From Rhodoferax sp. (GTDB taxonomy: Bacteria > Pseudomonadota > Gammaproteobacteria > Burkholderiales > Burkholderiaceae_C), in contig JARWZT010000020.1 in NCBI GenBank assembly GCA_029866205.1, forward strand, positions 1-64,000: a stretch of 64,000 bases of DNA, written 5' to 3'. This document shows, piece by piece, positions 42,677 to 52,439 of this stretch; position 1 is the first letter of the stretch, and every line of letters starts with the position of its first letter. A program made the translations under genes and the position numbers. Below the pieces are notes generated by a model. It saw only the letters and a program-made list of their open reading frames with translations. It was not told the origin of the DNA and searched no databases.

Positions 42677-43924
42677 TTAGCCAACGACTCCCATCGCGCG
42701 CAAGTGGGCCAAAGCGGCGCTGTCCAGTCCCAGTTCTGACAGCACCTCATCCGTGTGCTCGCCCAGCGCTGGGGGCGCGCGATGCAGCACCGGTGGCGTG
42801 TCCAAGAGGCGCAGCGGGCTGGCAACCGAAGCGATCGACGCAATGCCGGTCTGTGCCGTAGCCGCGGCGGTCAATGGCTGTTCGACGACCAGCTGGCGGG
42901 CCTTGACCTGGGCGTCTTCAAAGGCTTGGGCGACCGTGTTGATCGGACCACAGGGTACGGCGCGGTGCTCGAGCAGCGCGATCCACTGGGCCGTGCTGCG
43001 TTTGCGGGTCTCGGCCTCAATCAGGGGCACCAGTGCGTCGCGGTGGCGCACCCGGTCGGTGTTGGTGGCAAATCGGGGGTCGTTGGCCCACTGCGCTTGT
43101 TCGGCCGCTTGGGCAAAGCGTGCGAACTGGCCGTCATTGCCCACGGCCAGCAGCATCGCACCATCGGCCGTGGCAAAGTCCTGGTAGGGCACCAGGCTCG
43201 GATGGGTGTTGCCCTGGCGGGTGGGGCTGGCGCCGGTGTTCAGGAAACCGGCGGCCTGGTTGGCCAAGATGGCCATGCCCACGTCCAGCAGACTCATGTC
43301 GATGTGCTGGCCCAGGCCGGTGCGGTGGCGCACCTCCAGTGCGGCCAATATGGCGCTGCAGGCATACACGCCGGCAAACAGGTCGGTCAGCGCCACACCC
43401 ACGCGCTGCGGCGTTCCGCCCGGCGTGCCTTCGGCCTTGCCGGTGATGCTCATCATGCCGCTCATGGCCTGAATCATCAGGTCATAGCCGGCGCGCTCCG
43501 CATACGGGCCATCTTGCCCAAAGCCGGTGACCGAGCAGTAAATCAGCCGCGGATTGACCGCATGCAGGCTGGCGTAGTCCAGACCGTAGTGCGCCAGTCC
43601 GCCGACTTTGAAGTTCTCCACCAAGATGTCGCTGCCCAAAGCCATTTGCCGAATCAGGGCCTGGCCCTCCGGCTTGGCGATATCCACGGCAATGGAGCGC
43701 TTGTTGCGGTTGCAGGTGGTGAAGTAGCTGGCGTGGGCGGTGTCCTGGCCCTGCGCATCTTTCAAAAAGGGCGGGCCCCAGTGGCGGGTGTCGTCGCCGC
43801 TGACCGGACGCTCCACTTTGACGACATCGGCACCCATGTCGGCCAGCATCTGGGTGCACCAGGGCCCTGCGAGCACGCGGGAAAGATCAAGGACTTTGAG
43901 GTGGGACAGGGCGGCTTGGGTCAT
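42677..43924 (-). CDS. Class III CoA-transferase (CaiB/BaiF), probable glutarate CoA-transferase
   Basis: 415 residues. N-terminal LKVLDLSRVLAGPWCTQMLADMGADVVKVE is the CaiB/BaiF signature; the catalytic Asp is in QHIDMSLLDVGMA. Members move CoA between carboxylic acids. Position beside glutaryl-CoA dehydrogenase points to succinyl-CoA:glutarate CoA-transferase (as in gcdH-gcdG pairs of other Proteobacteria). The ATG overlaps the stop of the upstream cysteine-protein gene by 4 bp. The substrate is inferred from context. Confidence 0.9.
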   Translation of the reverse strand: MTQAALSHLKVLDLSRVLAGPWCTQMLADMGADVVKVERPVSGDDTRHWGPPFLKDAQGQDTAHASYFTTCNRNKRSIAVDIAKPEGQALIRQMALGSDILVENFKVGGLAHYGLDYASLHAVNPRLIYCSVTGFGQDGPYAERAGYDLMIQAMSGMMSITGKAEGTPGGTPQRVGVALTDLFAGVYACSAILAALEVRHRTGLGQHIDMSLLDVGMAILANQAAGFLNTGASPTRQGNTHPSLVPYQDFATADGAMLLAVGNDGQFARFAQAAEQAQWANDPRFATNTDRVRHRDALVPLIEAETRKRSTAQWIALLEHRAVPCGPINTVAQAFEDAQVKARQLVVEQPLTAAATAQTGIASIASVASPLRLLDTPPVLHRAPPALGEHTDEVLSELGLDSAALAHLRAMGVVG

Positions 43925-44325
43925 GGTTTGGTCGGGGTAGGTGCAGGGGGGGCAGACAGGCAGGCGCCCCGGCATTGCAGGTAGGCACTGTTGCATTGCT
44001 CGTCGGTTTCGCGCCGGGCGGTTTTTGCATCGTCGGCGGCGCGCTGGCGCGCCTCCAGCACATCGCGCATGTCCCGCTTGTTGTCCAGCGTAGACGGCGT
44101 GGCGAAGGCTTTGGGTTGGTCCAGCAGCAGGGCGAGCAAGCTCGCCGTGGCAAAAATGGTGGGGGCGGCATCGGCGCCGCGGCATTGCTTTTTGTCGGCC
44201 TCGCAGCTTGATGCGCAAAGGCCAGCGTCCTGCGCAAGACCCTGGGCGAGAGACACCGGAACGGCCCCGATGCAGAGCCAAAAAAATACCGCAGCAAACA
44301 TCGGGGTGGGCGACATGACGCCCAT
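43921..44325 (-). CDS. Small secreted protein with mirror-image cysteine spacing
   Basis: 134 residues, unrecognised. Signal peptide 1-28 (FAAVFFWLCIGAVPVSLAQG). The mature part has six cysteines in two groups: C37-x3-C41-x6-C48 and C111-x6-C118-x3-C122, an exact mirror. Between them are a short hydrophobic stretch (57-69) and a highly charged helix-like stretch (80-110). This would fit an antiparallel helical hairpin stapled by three disulfides in the periplasm. Start at 44325 has GGGGGTG upstream; Met at 44316 is possible. Sits between gcdH (10 bp) and the CoA-transferase gene (4-bp overlap), so co-transcribed. Function unknown. Confidence 0.75.
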   Translation of the reverse strand: MGVMSPTPMFAAVFFWLCIGAVPVSLAQGLAQDAGLCASSCEADKKQCRGADAAPTIFATASLLALLLDQPKAFATPSTLDNKRDMRDVLEARQRAADDAKTARRETDEQCNSAYLQCRGACLSAPPAPTPTKP

Positions 44326-44335
44326 TGTCACCCCC

Positions 44336-45532
44336 TTAGTTGGCAAATGCGGCGATCCCCGTCATAGCGCGGCCCAATATCAGCGCATGAATGTCGTGCG
44401 TGCCTTCGTAGGTGTTGACGACTTCGAGGTTCACCAGGTGGCGCGCCACACCAAACTCATCACTGATGCCATTGCCGCCCATCATGTCGCGGGCCATGCG
44501 TGCGATGTCCAAGGACTTTCCGCAAGAGTTGCGTTTGAGGATGGAGGTGATTTCCACCGAGGCCGTGCCCTCGTCTTTCATGCGGCCCAGCCGCAGGCAG
44601 CCTTGCAGACCCAAGGCAATCTCCGTTTGCATATCGGCCAGCTTTTTTTGGATGAGCTGGTTGGCCGCCAGGGGGCGACCGAACTGCTTGCGGTCCAGCG
44701 TGTACTGGCGCGCGCGCATCCAGCAGTCTTCGGCCGCACCCAGCGCGCCCCAGGCAATGCCGTAACGGGCGCTGTTCAGGCAGGTGAACGGACCTTTCAA
44801 GCCTTGCACATCAGGAAACGCGTTTTCTTCGGGACAAAACACGCCGTCCATCACGATTTCACCGGTAATGCTCGCACGCAAGCCCACTTTGCTGTGGATG
44901 GCAGGAGCGCTCAAACCGGCCATGCCTTTTTCCAGAATAAAGCCGCGGATCGGGCCGACCGCGCCGCCCTCGGACACCTCTTTGGCCCAGACCACAAACA
45001 CATCGGCAATCGGGCTGTTGCTGATCCACATCTTGGAGCCGCTCAATTTGTAGCCGCCCGCCACCTTTTGGGCGCGTGTGGCCATGGAGGCAGGATCGGA
45101 GCCGTGGTCGGGTTCGGTCAGGCCAAAGCAACCAATCCATTCGCCGGTCGCGAGCTTGGGCAGGTATTTTTGGCGTTGGCCTTCGGTACCAAACTCAAAT
45201 ATCGGCACCATGACCAACGAGCTTTGCACGCTCATCATGGAGCGGTAGCCGCTGTCCACGCGTTCCACTTCGCGGGCAATCAAGCCGTAGCACACGTAAT
45301 TGAGCGCGGGTCCGCCGTAGGTTTCGGGGATCGTGGGGCCAAGCAGGCCGAGTTCACCCATCTCGCGAAATATGGCCGGGTCGGTGGTCCCTTCCCGAAA
45401 CCCCATCGTGACCCGCGGTAACAATTTGTCCTGGCAATACGCAGCAGCAGCGTCGCGCACCATGCGCTCGTCGTCCGTGAGTTGGGCGTCCAGCAAGAAA
45501 GGATCTTGCCAATTGAATGCGGCGTGGGCCAT
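44336..45532 (-). CDS. gcdH: Glutaryl-CoA dehydrogenase
   Basis: FAD enzyme that oxidises and decarboxylates glutaryl-CoA to crotonyl-CoA in lysine, tryptophan and benzoate-type catabolism. 398 residues. [22 protein letters not shown] at the N-terminus, [17 protein letters not shown], the arginine-containing [20 protein letters not shown] and the catalytic Glu in [20 protein letters not shown] are those of GcdH rather than other acyl-CoA dehydrogenases. First gene of the gcdH-cysteine protein-CoA-transferase group. Confidence 0.94.
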   Translation of the reverse strand: MAHAAFNWQDPFLLDAQLTDDERMVRDAAAAYCQDKLLPRVTMGFREGTTDPAIFREMGELGLLGPTIPETYGGPALNYVCYGLIAREVERVDSGYRSMMSVQSSLVMVPIFEFGTEGQRQKYLPKLATGEWIGCFGLTEPDHGSDPASMATRAQKVAGGYKLSGSKMWISNSPIADVFVVWAKEVSEGGAVGPIRGFILEKGMAGLSAPAIHSKVGLRASITGEIVMDGVFCPEENAFPDVQGLKGPFTCLNSARYGIAWGALGAAEDCWMRARQYTLDRKQFGRPLAANQLIQKKLADMQTEIALGLQGCLRLGRMKDEGTASVEITSILKRNSCGKSLDIARMARDMMGGNGISDEFGVARHLVNLEVVNTYEGTHDIHALILGRAMTGIAAFAN

Positions 45533-45626
45533 GGTGCGAGTCTCCAGATGGGCTTGAAACAAACCCCAATGGTAGCCCCTGCGCCGGACTTGGTTTGCAG
45601 GCGGGGTGGGTATCCTCTGACGCCCC

Positions 45627-46403
45627 TCAGCGCAAGGCGACGGGCCCGTACCAGGCTACCGCGTTGCTGCGGGTGTTGTCGCTGTCGCTCATCAGCCCGA
45701 TGGCCACCAGCGCGCCGGGGGGCTCGCCAAAAGCGCGGGTGAAGTCGGCGCGGATGTCGCGTTCATAGCTGCGCCATTGCTGCAGGCCTTGCGCGCCGGA
45801 CTCGACCACAATCTTGCGAATGCGGTCGGTGCGTGGGCTGTGAATGACGCTGTCAACCGGGCGTTTGTTGCACCAGACATACATCAGGGTGGCATAAGGT
45901 ATTTCTTCGCCGGTCAGAAGGCGTGCCAGTTCATTGACCATGGCATCTTTTGCGGAAAATTTGCTGCGGTCGCCTTCAAAGGCCAGGATCAGGCGCACAG
46001 GCGAGTCGTCGCTGTCGCGTTGGGCCATATCGGCCTCGGCGATCAATGCGGGCACCCACCAGGAGAAATCGACCCGTCCCAATGCTTCTGGTTCCATCCG
46101 CACCGGGGCCCGCAACATGCTGGCGGAGGACGCTGCCTTGGCGATGAGCGCGGTGCGTTGGCCTGGGCTTCTACCGGGGGCCTGTTCATCCATGCGGTAA
46201 ATCGTGGGCGTTTTCCCGGGGAGTTGAACTTCCTGCCAACCGGCTTGCTGCTGGGTATTCCAGATTTTCGGGGTGGGGAGTGACGCGGACTTTGCGCTGG
46301 GTTGGGGCGTGGCACAGGCCACCAACAGGGCTGCCAGTGCGCCCGCCACAAGCAGTCCAAGCCGCCGAAGGCGCGGTGCATCGCGGTGGGTCGAGTTTTT
46401 CAT
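45627..46403 (-). CDS. DUF3047 lipoprotein
   Basis: 258 residues. Signal peptide ending in a lipobox-like LVACATP, so C near residue 30 would be lipidated. The rest matches the DUF3047 pattern: [32 protein letters not shown], and the end [19 protein letters not shown]. Function of the family is unknown. Start at 46403 chosen over 46433 because [14 protein letters not shown] gives a proper signal peptide. Monocistronic. Confidence 0.8.
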   Translation of the reverse strand: MKNSTHRDAPRLRRLGLLVAGALAALLVACATPQPSAKSASLPTPKIWNTQQQAGWQEVQLPGKTPTIYRMDEQAPGRSPGQRTALIAKAASSASMLRAPVRMEPEALGRVDFSWWVPALIAEADMAQRDSDDSPVRLILAFEGDRSKFSAKDAMVNELARLLTGEEIPYATLMYVWCNKRPVDSVIHSPRTDRIRKIVVESGAQGLQQWRSYERDIRADFTRAFGEPPGALVAIGLMSDSDNTRSNAVAWYGPVALR

Positions 46404-46594
46404 GGCCCCGAGCTTAGAGGCGGACCATGACAACCGTATTCACCAAATCCCGCAATTAAAAGACATAAAAGTTCGTTAGCTTGAAAACGCAATCACTGAA
46501 AGTAGGAAGAGAGCCCCGTTTGCCTGCTGGCTAAGCCGAATCACCTGCAGGGTTTTTCTTGGAATGTCTGTGGTTTCATACAGTAATATCGCTC

Positions 46595-47965
46595 ATGGCC
46601 AAAGAAAAAACCGTTTTTATCTGCTCCGAATGCGGTGGCTCCAGCCCCAAGTGGCTGGGCAAATGTCCGGCGTGCAATGCCTGGAACACCCTCATTGAGT
46701 CGCTGCCCCCGGCCCCGGAATCTGCGGTCAAAAACCGCTTTGCTTCGCTGGCCAAAACCGCCGACGTGGCGGTGCTGTCCGATATTGAAGCCAGTGACTT
46801 TGAGCGGACCGCCACCGGCCACTCCGAACTGGACCGAGTGCTGGGCGGCGGCATCGTCGAAGGTGGGGTGGTGTTGATTGGCGGCGACCCAGGCATCGGC
46901 AAATCCACCTTGTTGCTGCAGGCACTGGATTCACTGCAGCGCAGTGGCAAGAAAACCCTGTATGTCACCGGCGAAGAAAGCGGTGCCCAGGTCGCGCTGC
47001 GCGCGCGTCGCCTGGGCCTGGACGGATCACAGGTGCGGGTGCTGCCCGAAATCGGACTCGAAAAAATCTTGGCGACCTTGGCGGAGCAGCAACCGGATGT
47101 GGCGGTGATTGACTCCATCCAGACGGTGTATTCGGACCAACTGACATCGGCACCCGGCTCGGTGGCGCAGGTGCGGGAGTGCGCCGCCCACCTGACGCGT
47201 GCGTCCAAGGCCAGCGGCGTATGCATCATATTGGTGGGCCACGTCACCAAAGAAGGCGCGTTGGCCGGGCCGCGCGTGCTGGAGCATATGGTGGACACGG
47301 TGCTCTACTTTGAGGGCGACACGCACAGCCAGTTTCGGCTGGTGCGCGCCATCAAGAACCGTTTTGGTGCGGTCAACGAGATCGGTGTGTTTGCCATGAC
47401 CGAGAAGGGTCTCAAGGGCGTCTCCAACCCCAGTGCGATCTTTTTGAGCCAGCACGCCGAGCCCGTTCCCGGGAGCTGTGTGATGGTGACCCTCGAAGGC
47501 ACGCGCCCGCTGCTGGTCGAAATTCAGGCGCTGGTGGACAGCGGCGGCCCCAGCCCGCGGCGCCTGAGCGTGGGCCTGGACAAGGACCGCCTTGCCATGT
47601 TGCTGGCGGTGCTGCACCGCCACGCCGGCGTGGCCTGCATGGACCAGGACGTGTTTATCAATGCGGTGGGGGGTGTGCGCATTGGCGAACCGGCGGCCGA
47701 TTTGGCGGTGATGCTGGCGATTACGTCGTCGCTGCGCGGCAAGCCCCTGCCCAAAGGGTTTCTTGCTTTTGGCGAGGTCGGGCTCGCGGGCGAGGTACGA
47801 CCCGCTCCGCGGGGTCAAGAGCGGCTCAAAGAAGCCGCCAAACTCGGCTTTACCGTGGCCGTGGTGCCCAAGGCCAACGCGCCCAAAAAACCCATTGAGG
47901 GCATGACCATCCACGCCGTGGAGCGGGTGGAGGAAGCCATGGGCATCGTGCGCGGCCTGGGTTGA
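46595..47965 (+). CDS. radA: DNA repair protein RadA
   Basis: RecA-like ATPase promoting branch migration in recombination. 456 residues. N-terminal zinc finger C10, C13, C24, C27 (CSECGGSSPKWLGKCPAC). Walker A GGDPGIGKST near 94, RadA-specific KNRFG in RAIKNRFGAVNE near 254, and a C-terminal Lon-like domain with PAADLAVMLAITSS and AFGEVGLAGEVR. ATG 46595 is taken since MAKEKTVFIC is the universal start. Divergent from the DUF3047 gene with a 191-bp spacer. Confidence 0.97.
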   Translation: MAKEKTVFICSECGGSSPKWLGKCPACNAWNTLIESLPPAPESAVKNRFASLAKTADVAVLSDIEASDFERTATGHSELDRVLGGGIVEGGVVLIGGDPGIGKSTLLLQALDSLQRSGKKTLYVTGEESGAQVALRARRLGLDGSQVRVLPEIGLEKILATLAEQQPDVAVIDSIQTVYSDQLTSAPGSVAQVRECAAHLTRASKASGVCIILVGHVTKEGALAGPRVLEHMVDTVLYFEGDTHSQFRLVRAIKNRFGAVNEIGVFAMTEKGLKGVSNPSAIFLSQHAEPVPGSCVMVTLEGTRPLLVEIQALVDSGGPSPRRLSVGLDKDRLAMLLAVLHRHAGVACMDQDVFINAVGGVRIGEPAADLAVMLAITSSLRGKPLPKGFLAFGEVGLAGEVRPAPRGQERLKEAAKLGFTVAVVPKANAPKKPIEGMTIHAVERVEEAMGIVRGLG

Positions 47966-48225
47966 GATGCCCGCTGTCAAACCAAAGGTAAACCGTTGCA
48001 ATTCGGCCCATTGCGGTGCCCTTGAAATATTTGACTGCCGAATTGAAAAATCATCAGGGCCAAACGCCTGGTAAGGGGCGGCAAAGAAGCTTGCCCGTAA
48101 GCCTCTGTAAGAATCTTCCGATTAGATGGAGGGCTCAGCAGGCTCGCCCGGGCGTCTAGGTTTGGGCATGCCTGCGGTACTTCGATTCGGCGCAACGAAC
48201 GCCCCTACTTTTATTTGGATACAAC
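47966..48225. other. 260-bp gap between radA and livJ, no gene seen
   Basis: No open frame or RNA gene recognised. It must hold the liv operon promoter; TTGAAA (48022-48027) about 17 bp before an A-rich GAAAAAT is a possible but weak pair. Confidence 0.4.
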
Positions 48226-49473
48226 ATGAAATTTCGCTTTACCAAACTGGCTTCACAAGTGGCCATCGCCACTGCCGTACTGGCCTACACCGGCCTGGCT
48301 TCTGCTGCAGAAGCCATCAAGATTGGCGTGTCGGGCCCGTTTACTGGCGGATCTTCTTCCATGGGCGTGAGCATGCGTGACGGCGTCAAGCTGGCCGTGG
48401 ACGAAATCAACAAGTCCGGCGGAGTGATGGGTCGTCAACTGCAGATCATTGAGCGCGATGACGAAGCCAAAAACGAGCGCGGCGTGCAAATCGCCCAAGA
48501 GCTGATCAACAAGGAAAAAGTCACGGCCACCGTGGGCTTTATCAATACCGGCGTGGCCCTGGCTTCGCAGCGCTTTTACCAGGAAGCCAAGATCCCCGTC
48601 ATGAACAACGTGGCGACCGGCTCCATCATCACCCACCAGTTTGACGACCAGCCTGAGAACTACATTTTCCGCAATGCGGCGCATGACAGCATTCAGGCGC
48701 CCATGATCGTGGAAGAGGCGATTACGCGCCGTGGTTTCAAGAAGGTTGCCATCTTGGCTGACTCCACCAACTACGGCCAACTCGGCCGTTCTGACCTGGA
48801 AAAAGCCCTTGAGCTCAAAGGCATCAAGGCGGTCGCCGTGGAAAAGTTCAACATCAAGGACGTGGACATGACCGCGCAGTTGCTCAAGGCCAAGGCCGCC
48901 GGCGCTGAAGTGGTCTTGACCTACGCGATTGGCCCAGAATTGGCGCAAATCGCCAACGGGATGACCAAGCTGGGCTGGAAAGTTCCCATGATCGGCAGCT
49001 GGACTTTGTCGATGGCCAACTTCATTGACAACGCAGGCCCTGGCGGCGAAGGCGCGCGCATGCCGCAAACCTTTATCCAAGAGCCCACCACGCCCAAGCG
49101 CCAGTCCTTCATCATCAACTACCTGCGCACTTTCAACCCCAAAAACGCACGTATTGATTCGCCTGTGTCTGCCGCCCAAGGGTATGACTCCATTTACCTT
49201 TTGGCCGCCGCTATCAAGCAAGCCAATTCGACCGACGGCCCCAAGATCAAGGCGGCTCTGGAAGACCTGAAAGCGCCGGTCGAAGGCGTGGTGACGACTT
49301 ACAACAAGCCTTTCACCGCCAAAGACCACGACGCAATTACCGCCAACATTCCAGTGTTTGGTGAAGTCAAGGGCGAGAAAGTGGTTTACGCCTACGAAGC
49401 CGACCAGAAGAAGGCGTCTGAGGTTCGCGTGAAAGACGTCAACGCCAAGGGCGCCCTGGCTGTCAAAAAATAA
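48226..49473 (+). CDS. livJ: Branched-chain amino acid ABC transporter substrate-binding protein
   Basis: Periplasmic binding protein of the LivJ/Leu-Ile-Val type. 415 residues. Signal peptide 1-27 (VAIATAVLAYTGLASA), then IKIGVSGPFTGGSSSMGVSMRDGVKLAVDEINKSGGVMGRQL, typical of the family. First gene of livJHMGF. A strong terminator hairpin directly after it should make it more abundant than the membrane parts. True ligand could be another amino acid, urea-like compound or aromatic acid; the family is broad. Confidence 0.92.
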   Translation: MKFRFTKLASQVAIATAVLAYTGLASAAEAIKIGVSGPFTGGSSSMGVSMRDGVKLAVDEINKSGGVMGRQLQIIERDDEAKNERGVQIAQELINKEKVTATVGFINTGVALASQRFYQEAKIPVMNNVATGSIITHQFDDQPENYIFRNAAHDSIQAPMIVEEAITRRGFKKVAILADSTNYGQLGRSDLEKALELKGIKAVAVEKFNIKDVDMTAQLLKAKAAGAEVVLTYAIGPELAQIANGMTKLGWKVPMIGSWTLSMANFIDNAGPGGEGARMPQTFIQEPTTPKRQSFIINYLRTFNPKNARIDSPVSAAQGYDSIYLLAAAIKQANSTDGPKIKAALEDLKAPVEGVVTTYNKPFTAKDHDAITANIPVFGEVKGEKVVYAYEADQKKASEVRVKDVNAKGALAVKK

Positions 49474-49502
49474 GCGGGCTTCGCGTCCAGGTTAGCGCAC
49501 TG

Positions 49503-49538
49503 AAACTCGCCAGCCCGTTAGGGCTGGCGAGTTTATTT
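49503..49538 (+). terminator. Strong hairpin terminator/attenuator between livJ and livH
   Basis: AAACTCGCCAGCCC (49503-49516) and GGGCTGGCGAGTTT (49521-49534) form a perfect 14-bp stem with a GTTA loop, followed by ATTTC. It sits within the operon, probably limiting read-through into livH. Confidence 0.85.
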
Positions 49539-49610
49539 CATAGGCGGCAGCTGTCGCCACGAACCTCTGGTGCGAGGGGTCAATGCTTTGATTTTTGGTG
49601 GAATTAATTT

Positions 49611-50486
49611 ATGGATATCCTGCTTCAACTGGTCTACAGCGGTATCGCGCTGGGCATGATTTACGCGGTGATCGCGTTTGGCTACCAGCTCACCTTTCAG
49701 ACGTCGGACACGCTGAACTTTGGTCAGGGCGACGCGCTGATGTTGGGCGCCATGGTCGGACTGACTTTGGTCAACATGGGGGTCAACTACTGGGTGATGT
49801 TGCCCTTGGTGATTGTGTTTGGCATGGTGCAAGGCGCATTCGTTGAGCGCATTGGCGTGCAGCCGGCCATCAAGATCAAAAGCGAATTTGGCTGGATCAT
49901 GTCCACCATCGCATTGGGCATCATTTTCAAGAACGTGGCAGAGAACATCTGGGGTCGCGACGATCTGAAGTTCCCTTCCCCCCTGCCTGAAGCGCCCATG
50001 CAGGTGTTGGGTGCCAATGTGCTGCCGATGGAAATTTTGGTGGTGTTTGGCGCTGTGGCCATGATGCTGGCCGTGGAGTTTTTCAACCGCAAGACCATTT
50101 ACGGCAAAGCCGTTGTCGCCACCTTCAATGACCGCGACGCGGCCAAGCTCATGGGTATCAACACCGGTTTGGTGATTACCTTTTCCTACGCTTTGTCGTC
50201 TGCGACCGCCGCTTTTGCTGGCGCGCTGATTGCACCGCTTACCTTGACCGGCGCCACCATGGGCGCGGTGCTGGGGCTTAAGGCTTTTGCGGTGGCGATT
50301 ATTGGTGGCCTGACCAGTGGCTTGGGCATCATTGTGGGTGGCATTATTTTGGGTGTGGCTGAAACCACCACCGGCTTCTATTTGTCCACCGGCTACAAGG
50401 ACGTACCCGGTTTGGTGCTGTTGTTGTTGGTGCTGGCATTCAAGCCCGCCGGTCTGTTTGGCAAAACCGCCATCAAGAAAGTTTGA
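49611..50486 (+). CDS. livH: Branched-chain amino acid ABC transporter permease LivH
   Basis: 291 residues, about eight membrane helices. YSGIALGMIYAVIAFGYQLTFQTSDTLNFGQGDALMLGAM is the LivH start pattern, and the coupling-helix region GKAVVATFNDRDAAKLMGIN contacts the ATPases. Partner of the LivM part of the next protein. Starts 77 bp after the attenuator hairpin and ends 2 bp before livM. Confidence 0.94.
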   Translation: MDILLQLVYSGIALGMIYAVIAFGYQLTFQTSDTLNFGQGDALMLGAMVGLTLVNMGVNYWVMLPLVIVFGMVQGAFVERIGVQPAIKIKSEFGWIMSTIALGIIFKNVAENIWGRDDLKFPSPLPEAPMQVLGANVLPMEILVVFGAVAMMLAVEFFNRKTIYGKAVVATFNDRDAAKLMGINTGLVITFSYALSSATAAFAGALIAPLTLTGATMGAVLGLKAFAVAIIGGLTSGLGIIVGGIILGVAETTTGFYLSTGYKDVPGLVLLLLVLAFKPAGLFGKTAIKKV

Positions 50487-50488
50487 AG

Positions 50489-52420
50489 ATGAACCGCAAG
50501 TCTTTTTCTATGGCTGTTGCCGCTCTGGCTCTGTTGGGTGCGGCGCCGCTTTACCTTGACAACCCGTATTACATCCACATGATCGGCACGATCATGATTT
50601 ACGCCATCCTGCTGTTTGGCCTGGATATCGTGGTCGGTTACACCGGCCAGGTGTCACTCGGTCACGCCGGTTTATTTGGCGTGGGGTCCTACACTGCCGG
50701 CGTGATGTTCTTCAAGCTCGGCGCACCGCTGTGGCTCATCATTCTGGCCAGCATTGGTTTGACTGCGGGCTTTGGCGCGCTGCTGGCGCTGCCTGCGCTG
50801 CGCGTGACTGGCCCCTACTTGGCGATGGTGACATTGGCCTTTGGCACCATCATCCAGATCCTGATCAACGAGATGGACTTCCTGACCGAAGGCCCTCTGG
50901 GGATCAAGGTGCCCAAACCTGATCTGTTTGGCGAGAAGCTGACGGAGCATGGTTTTTACTGGCTGGTGTTTGGCCTGATGGCGCTGTCATTGGTGGTGGT
51001 CGACCGCATTTTGAAATCTCAGCTGGGTCGCGCATTTGAGGCGCTGCGCGGCAGCCCGGTGGCGTCTGACTGTATGGGTGTGTCCGTGTACCGCTACAAG
51101 GTGTACGCCTTCGTGATCAGCGCCGGTTTTGCCGGACTGGCGGGGTGCCTGTATGCCTATTCTGAACAGTACATCTCTCCCAATACCTACAACTTTGAAC
51201 TGACGGTCTTGTTTTTGCTGGCAGTAATCATGGGCGGGCGCAAGACCCGCACCGGCGCGCTGCTCGGCGCCGCCATCATCGTGATTTTGCCCAAGCTGCT
51301 GGATGACCTGGAAATGTTCCGCCAAGTGTCTTCCGCGCTTGCGGTGTTGGTGCTCATTGGCGCGGTGATCGGGGTGGTCAAAAAGACGACCACGCCGCGC
51401 GCCATGGCCATTCCTGTGGTGGGCACGATCGCGCTGGCGGCGTTTTCGTTCTGGCTGCAGTCGATCACCGACTGGCGTCTGTCCATCTTTGGCTTGATGA
51501 TTTTGTTTGTGGTGTATTACCTCCAGGACGGTATTGTTGGATTTTTCCGCAAGCTGTTTTTCCGAAGGACTGCGCTCGGCGGTGACTACCACGGCGTGGA
51601 TTTGGGGAAAGATGCGATCACGGTGGCATCCAACGCAGCACACAGCGCAGCGGGCAGTGACTTGCTGGTTGCCAAAGGCGTGCTGATGCAGTTTGGCGGC
51701 CTCAAGGCGCTCAATAACGTGGACTTGCGTATTCAGCGCGGCACCATCCACGGCCTGATTGGCCCCAATGGCTCTGGCAAGAGCACGATGATGAACGTGC
51801 TGACCGGTATCTACGTGCCCACCGCGGGAGAAATCGTGTTTGCCGGCCAAACGGTGGTCGGGCGCACTTCGTCGGATATCGCTTTGTCCGGTATCGCGCG
51901 CACCTTCCAGAACGTGCAACTCTTTGGCGAGATGACGGCGCTGCAAAACGTGCAGGTCGGTTTGCACCACACCTTTGAGAGCAACCTCATTGACGTGGCC
52001 TTGCACACACCGCGCTACAAGCGCGAAGACCAAGCCGGCGTCGAACGCGGTCTGGGTCTCCTGCATTTTGTCGGCCTGGGCGACTTGGCCAACGAAGAAG
52101 CGCGTAATCTGCCCTACGGCAAGCAGCGCTTGCTGGAGATCGCCCGCGCGCTGGCGCTTGATCCGCAACTCCTGCTGCTCGATGAACCGGCAGCCGGGTT
52201 GACCGCACCCGACATCAAAGAGCTGATCGCGATCATCCGCAAGATTCGCGACCACGGCATTACCGTGATCCTGATCGAGCACCACATGGACGTGGTGATG
52301 AGCATTTGCGACAACGTGTCGGTGCTTGACTTCGGTCAAAAGATTGCTGAAGGCAAGCCTGCCGAAGTACAGGCCGATGAAAAAGTGATCGAGGCCTATT
52401 TGGGCGCTCCGGCCGCTTGA
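50489..52420 (+). CDS. livM: LivM-LivG fusion: branched-chain amino acid ABC permease and ATPase
   Basis: 643 residues in one open frame. Residues 1-370 are a LivM permease (about nine membrane helices; VVGYTGQVSLGHAGLFGVGSYT and ALRGSPVASDCMGVSVYRYK are family motifs). After a linker of about 25 residues (near 370-395) comes a LivG ATPase: Walker A GPNGSGKST 425-433, LSGIARTFQNVQLF, the signature region LPYGKQRLLEIARALA, Walker B LLLLDEPAAGL, then LIEHHMDVVM. No frameshift or stop separates the domains. ATG 50489 is used; TTG 50483 is in frame. Fusing permease and ATPase would fix their stoichiometry in the complex with LivH and LivF. Confidence 0.93.
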   Translation: MNRKSFSMAVAALALLGAAPLYLDNPYYIHMIGTIMIYAILLFGLDIVVGYTGQVSLGHAGLFGVGSYTAGVMFFKLGAPLWLIILASIGLTAGFGALLALPALRVTGPYLAMVTLAFGTIIQILINEMDFLTEGPLGIKVPKPDLFGEKLTEHGFYWLVFGLMALSLVVVDRILKSQLGRAFEALRGSPVASDCMGVSVYRYKVYAFVISAGFAGLAGCLYAYSEQYISPNTYNFELTVLFLLAVIMGGRKTRTGALLGAAIIVILPKLLDDLEMFRQVSSALAVLVLIGAVIGVVKKTTTPRAMAIPVVGTIALAAFSFWLQSITDWRLSIFGLMILFVVYYLQDGIVGFFRKLFFRRTALGGDYHGVDLGKDAITVASNAAHSAAGSDLLVAKGVLMQFGGLKALNNVDLRIQRGTIHGLIGPNGSGKSTMMNVLTGIYVPTAGEIVFAGQTVVGRTSSDIALSGIARTFQNVQLFGEMTALQNVQVGLHHTFESNLIDVALHTPRYKREDQAGVERGLGLLHFVGLGDLANEEARNLPYGKQRLLEIARALALDPQLLLLDEPAAGLTAPDIKELIAIIRKIRDHGITVILIEHHMDVVMSICDNVSVLDFGQKIAEGKPAEVQADEKVIEAYLGAPAA

Positions 52421-52439
52421 ACGTACAGGACACCCGCAT

